Below, piece by piece: positions 13,678 through 13,989 of a stretch of 13,989 nt of DNA. The translations under genes were made by a program, and so were the position numbers. Position 1 is the first letter of the stretch. Each line of letters opens with the position of its first letter. This DNA comes from Planctomycetaceae bacterium (lineage in GTDB: Bacteria > Planctomycetota > Planctomycetia > Pirellulales > Thermoguttaceae), in assembly GCA_031282385.1 (NCBI GenBank), contig JAITDV010000136.1, forward strand, positions 1 to 13,989. The letters are read 5' to 3'. The notes beneath the pieces were generated by a model, which was given only the letters and a program-made list of their open reading frames with translations, searched no databases and was not told the origin of the DNA.

Positions 13678-13989
13678 ATGAGTACTAAAAATCCAGAACA
13701 AGAAAAAACATTACTTGGTACGTTACTACATTGTTTCGTAGTAACGGTAGTATTATTTTTTTGCGTGTATCTTTGGAATACATGGTTTGCATCCAAAGTA
13801 GTCCCTGCTGTTGCGAAAACACCGAATGTTTCGGTTTCAACACAACAAACAACGCCTAAGTACAAACATACACGAATTGCGGATATTAAGGTTGGTGAAC
13901 GGGTTGTTACTTCAACAGATGATACGCCGCAACCAACACAAGTTGATTCAAAGACTTGGAAAAAAGTTACGCTTTATGCTGAAGAGACT
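13678..13989 (+). CDS. Membrane-anchored Hint-family polymorphic toxin protein, N-terminal part (runs off the window)
   Basis: Only the first 104 codons are present. The protein starts with a short cytoplasmic head. A single transmembrane segment follows at about 12-35 (VVTVVLFFCVYLW) and a flexible Ser/Thr/Pro/Gln linker runs to about 62. RIADIKVGERVVTS at 66-79 is the block that follows the first residue of Hint/intein folds. The continuation VDSKTWKKVTLYAEE fits the planctomycete-type pre-toxin Hint proteins as I remember them. No cysteine stands at the usual catalytic position before the block; the linker has none. If complete, the C-terminus should resemble the orphan tail at 11645-11870 and carry a toxin domain. 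No strong ribosome site precedes the ATG (AAAGAA). An ATG start with a well-placed membrane segment makes this start likely. Confidence 0.65.
   Translation, partial: MSTKNPEQEKTLLGTLLHCFVVTVVLFFCVYLWNTWFASKVVPAVAKTPNVSVSTQQTTPKYKHTRIADIKVGERVVTSTDDTPQPTQVDSKTWKKVTLYAEET

Overview
The window is AT-rich (roughly 40% GC by eye) bacterial DNA. Three things suggest a planctomycete-type genome, perhaps from a gut or plant-biomass habitat: a Tat-exported Gfo/Idh/MocA oxidoreductase, a secreted GH127 glycosidase, and a membrane-anchored Hint-type polymorphic-toxin family that I associate with Planctomycetota. This assignment is inference from gene content, not from a marker gene.

Layout. Positions 1-5007 are the stable part: metG (methionyl-tRNA synthetase) and an Uup-like ABC-F ATPase, both on the minus strand. 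They are separated and flanked by spacers carrying four same-orientation copies of a dispersed intergenic repeat (about 303-360, 2442-2549, 5086-5200, 5324-5435). Positions 5400-9127 are a mobile-element graveyard. It holds an IS1634-like transposase tail, two different IS5-like transposase tails, three copies of a 19-bp IS end, and four members of one MITE-like family. These MITEs share terminal inverted repeats, and their core carries a variable number of 27-bp hairpin units. An intact Tat-dependent oxidoreductase gene (6766-8106) lies inside this zone, and a degenerate MITE forms its upstream region.

Positions 9128-11281 carry a secreted GH127 (beta-L-arabinofuranosidase family) gene. An exact 79-bp copy of its 3' end lies upstream of it, which looks like the scar of a tandem duplication cut off by the neighbouring IS end. 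The two enzyme genes are compatible with plant or host glycan use, but they face opposite ways and share no visible operon.

Positions 11585-13989 look like a polymorphic toxin locus. It contains an N-terminally truncated Hint-toxin tail with two compensating frameshifts, a small immunity-like ORF without a good start, and a 236-residue protein built from two related halves. The window ends in the first 104 codons of a membrane-anchored Hint-family protein, apparently of the same family as the truncated tail. The arrangement resembles an orphan toxin/immunity cassette next to a full-length toxin gene. This, the 27-bp-unit MITE family and the GH127 duplication scar are the parts most worth following up. 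No tRNA, rRNA, CRISPR array or riboswitch was recognised.
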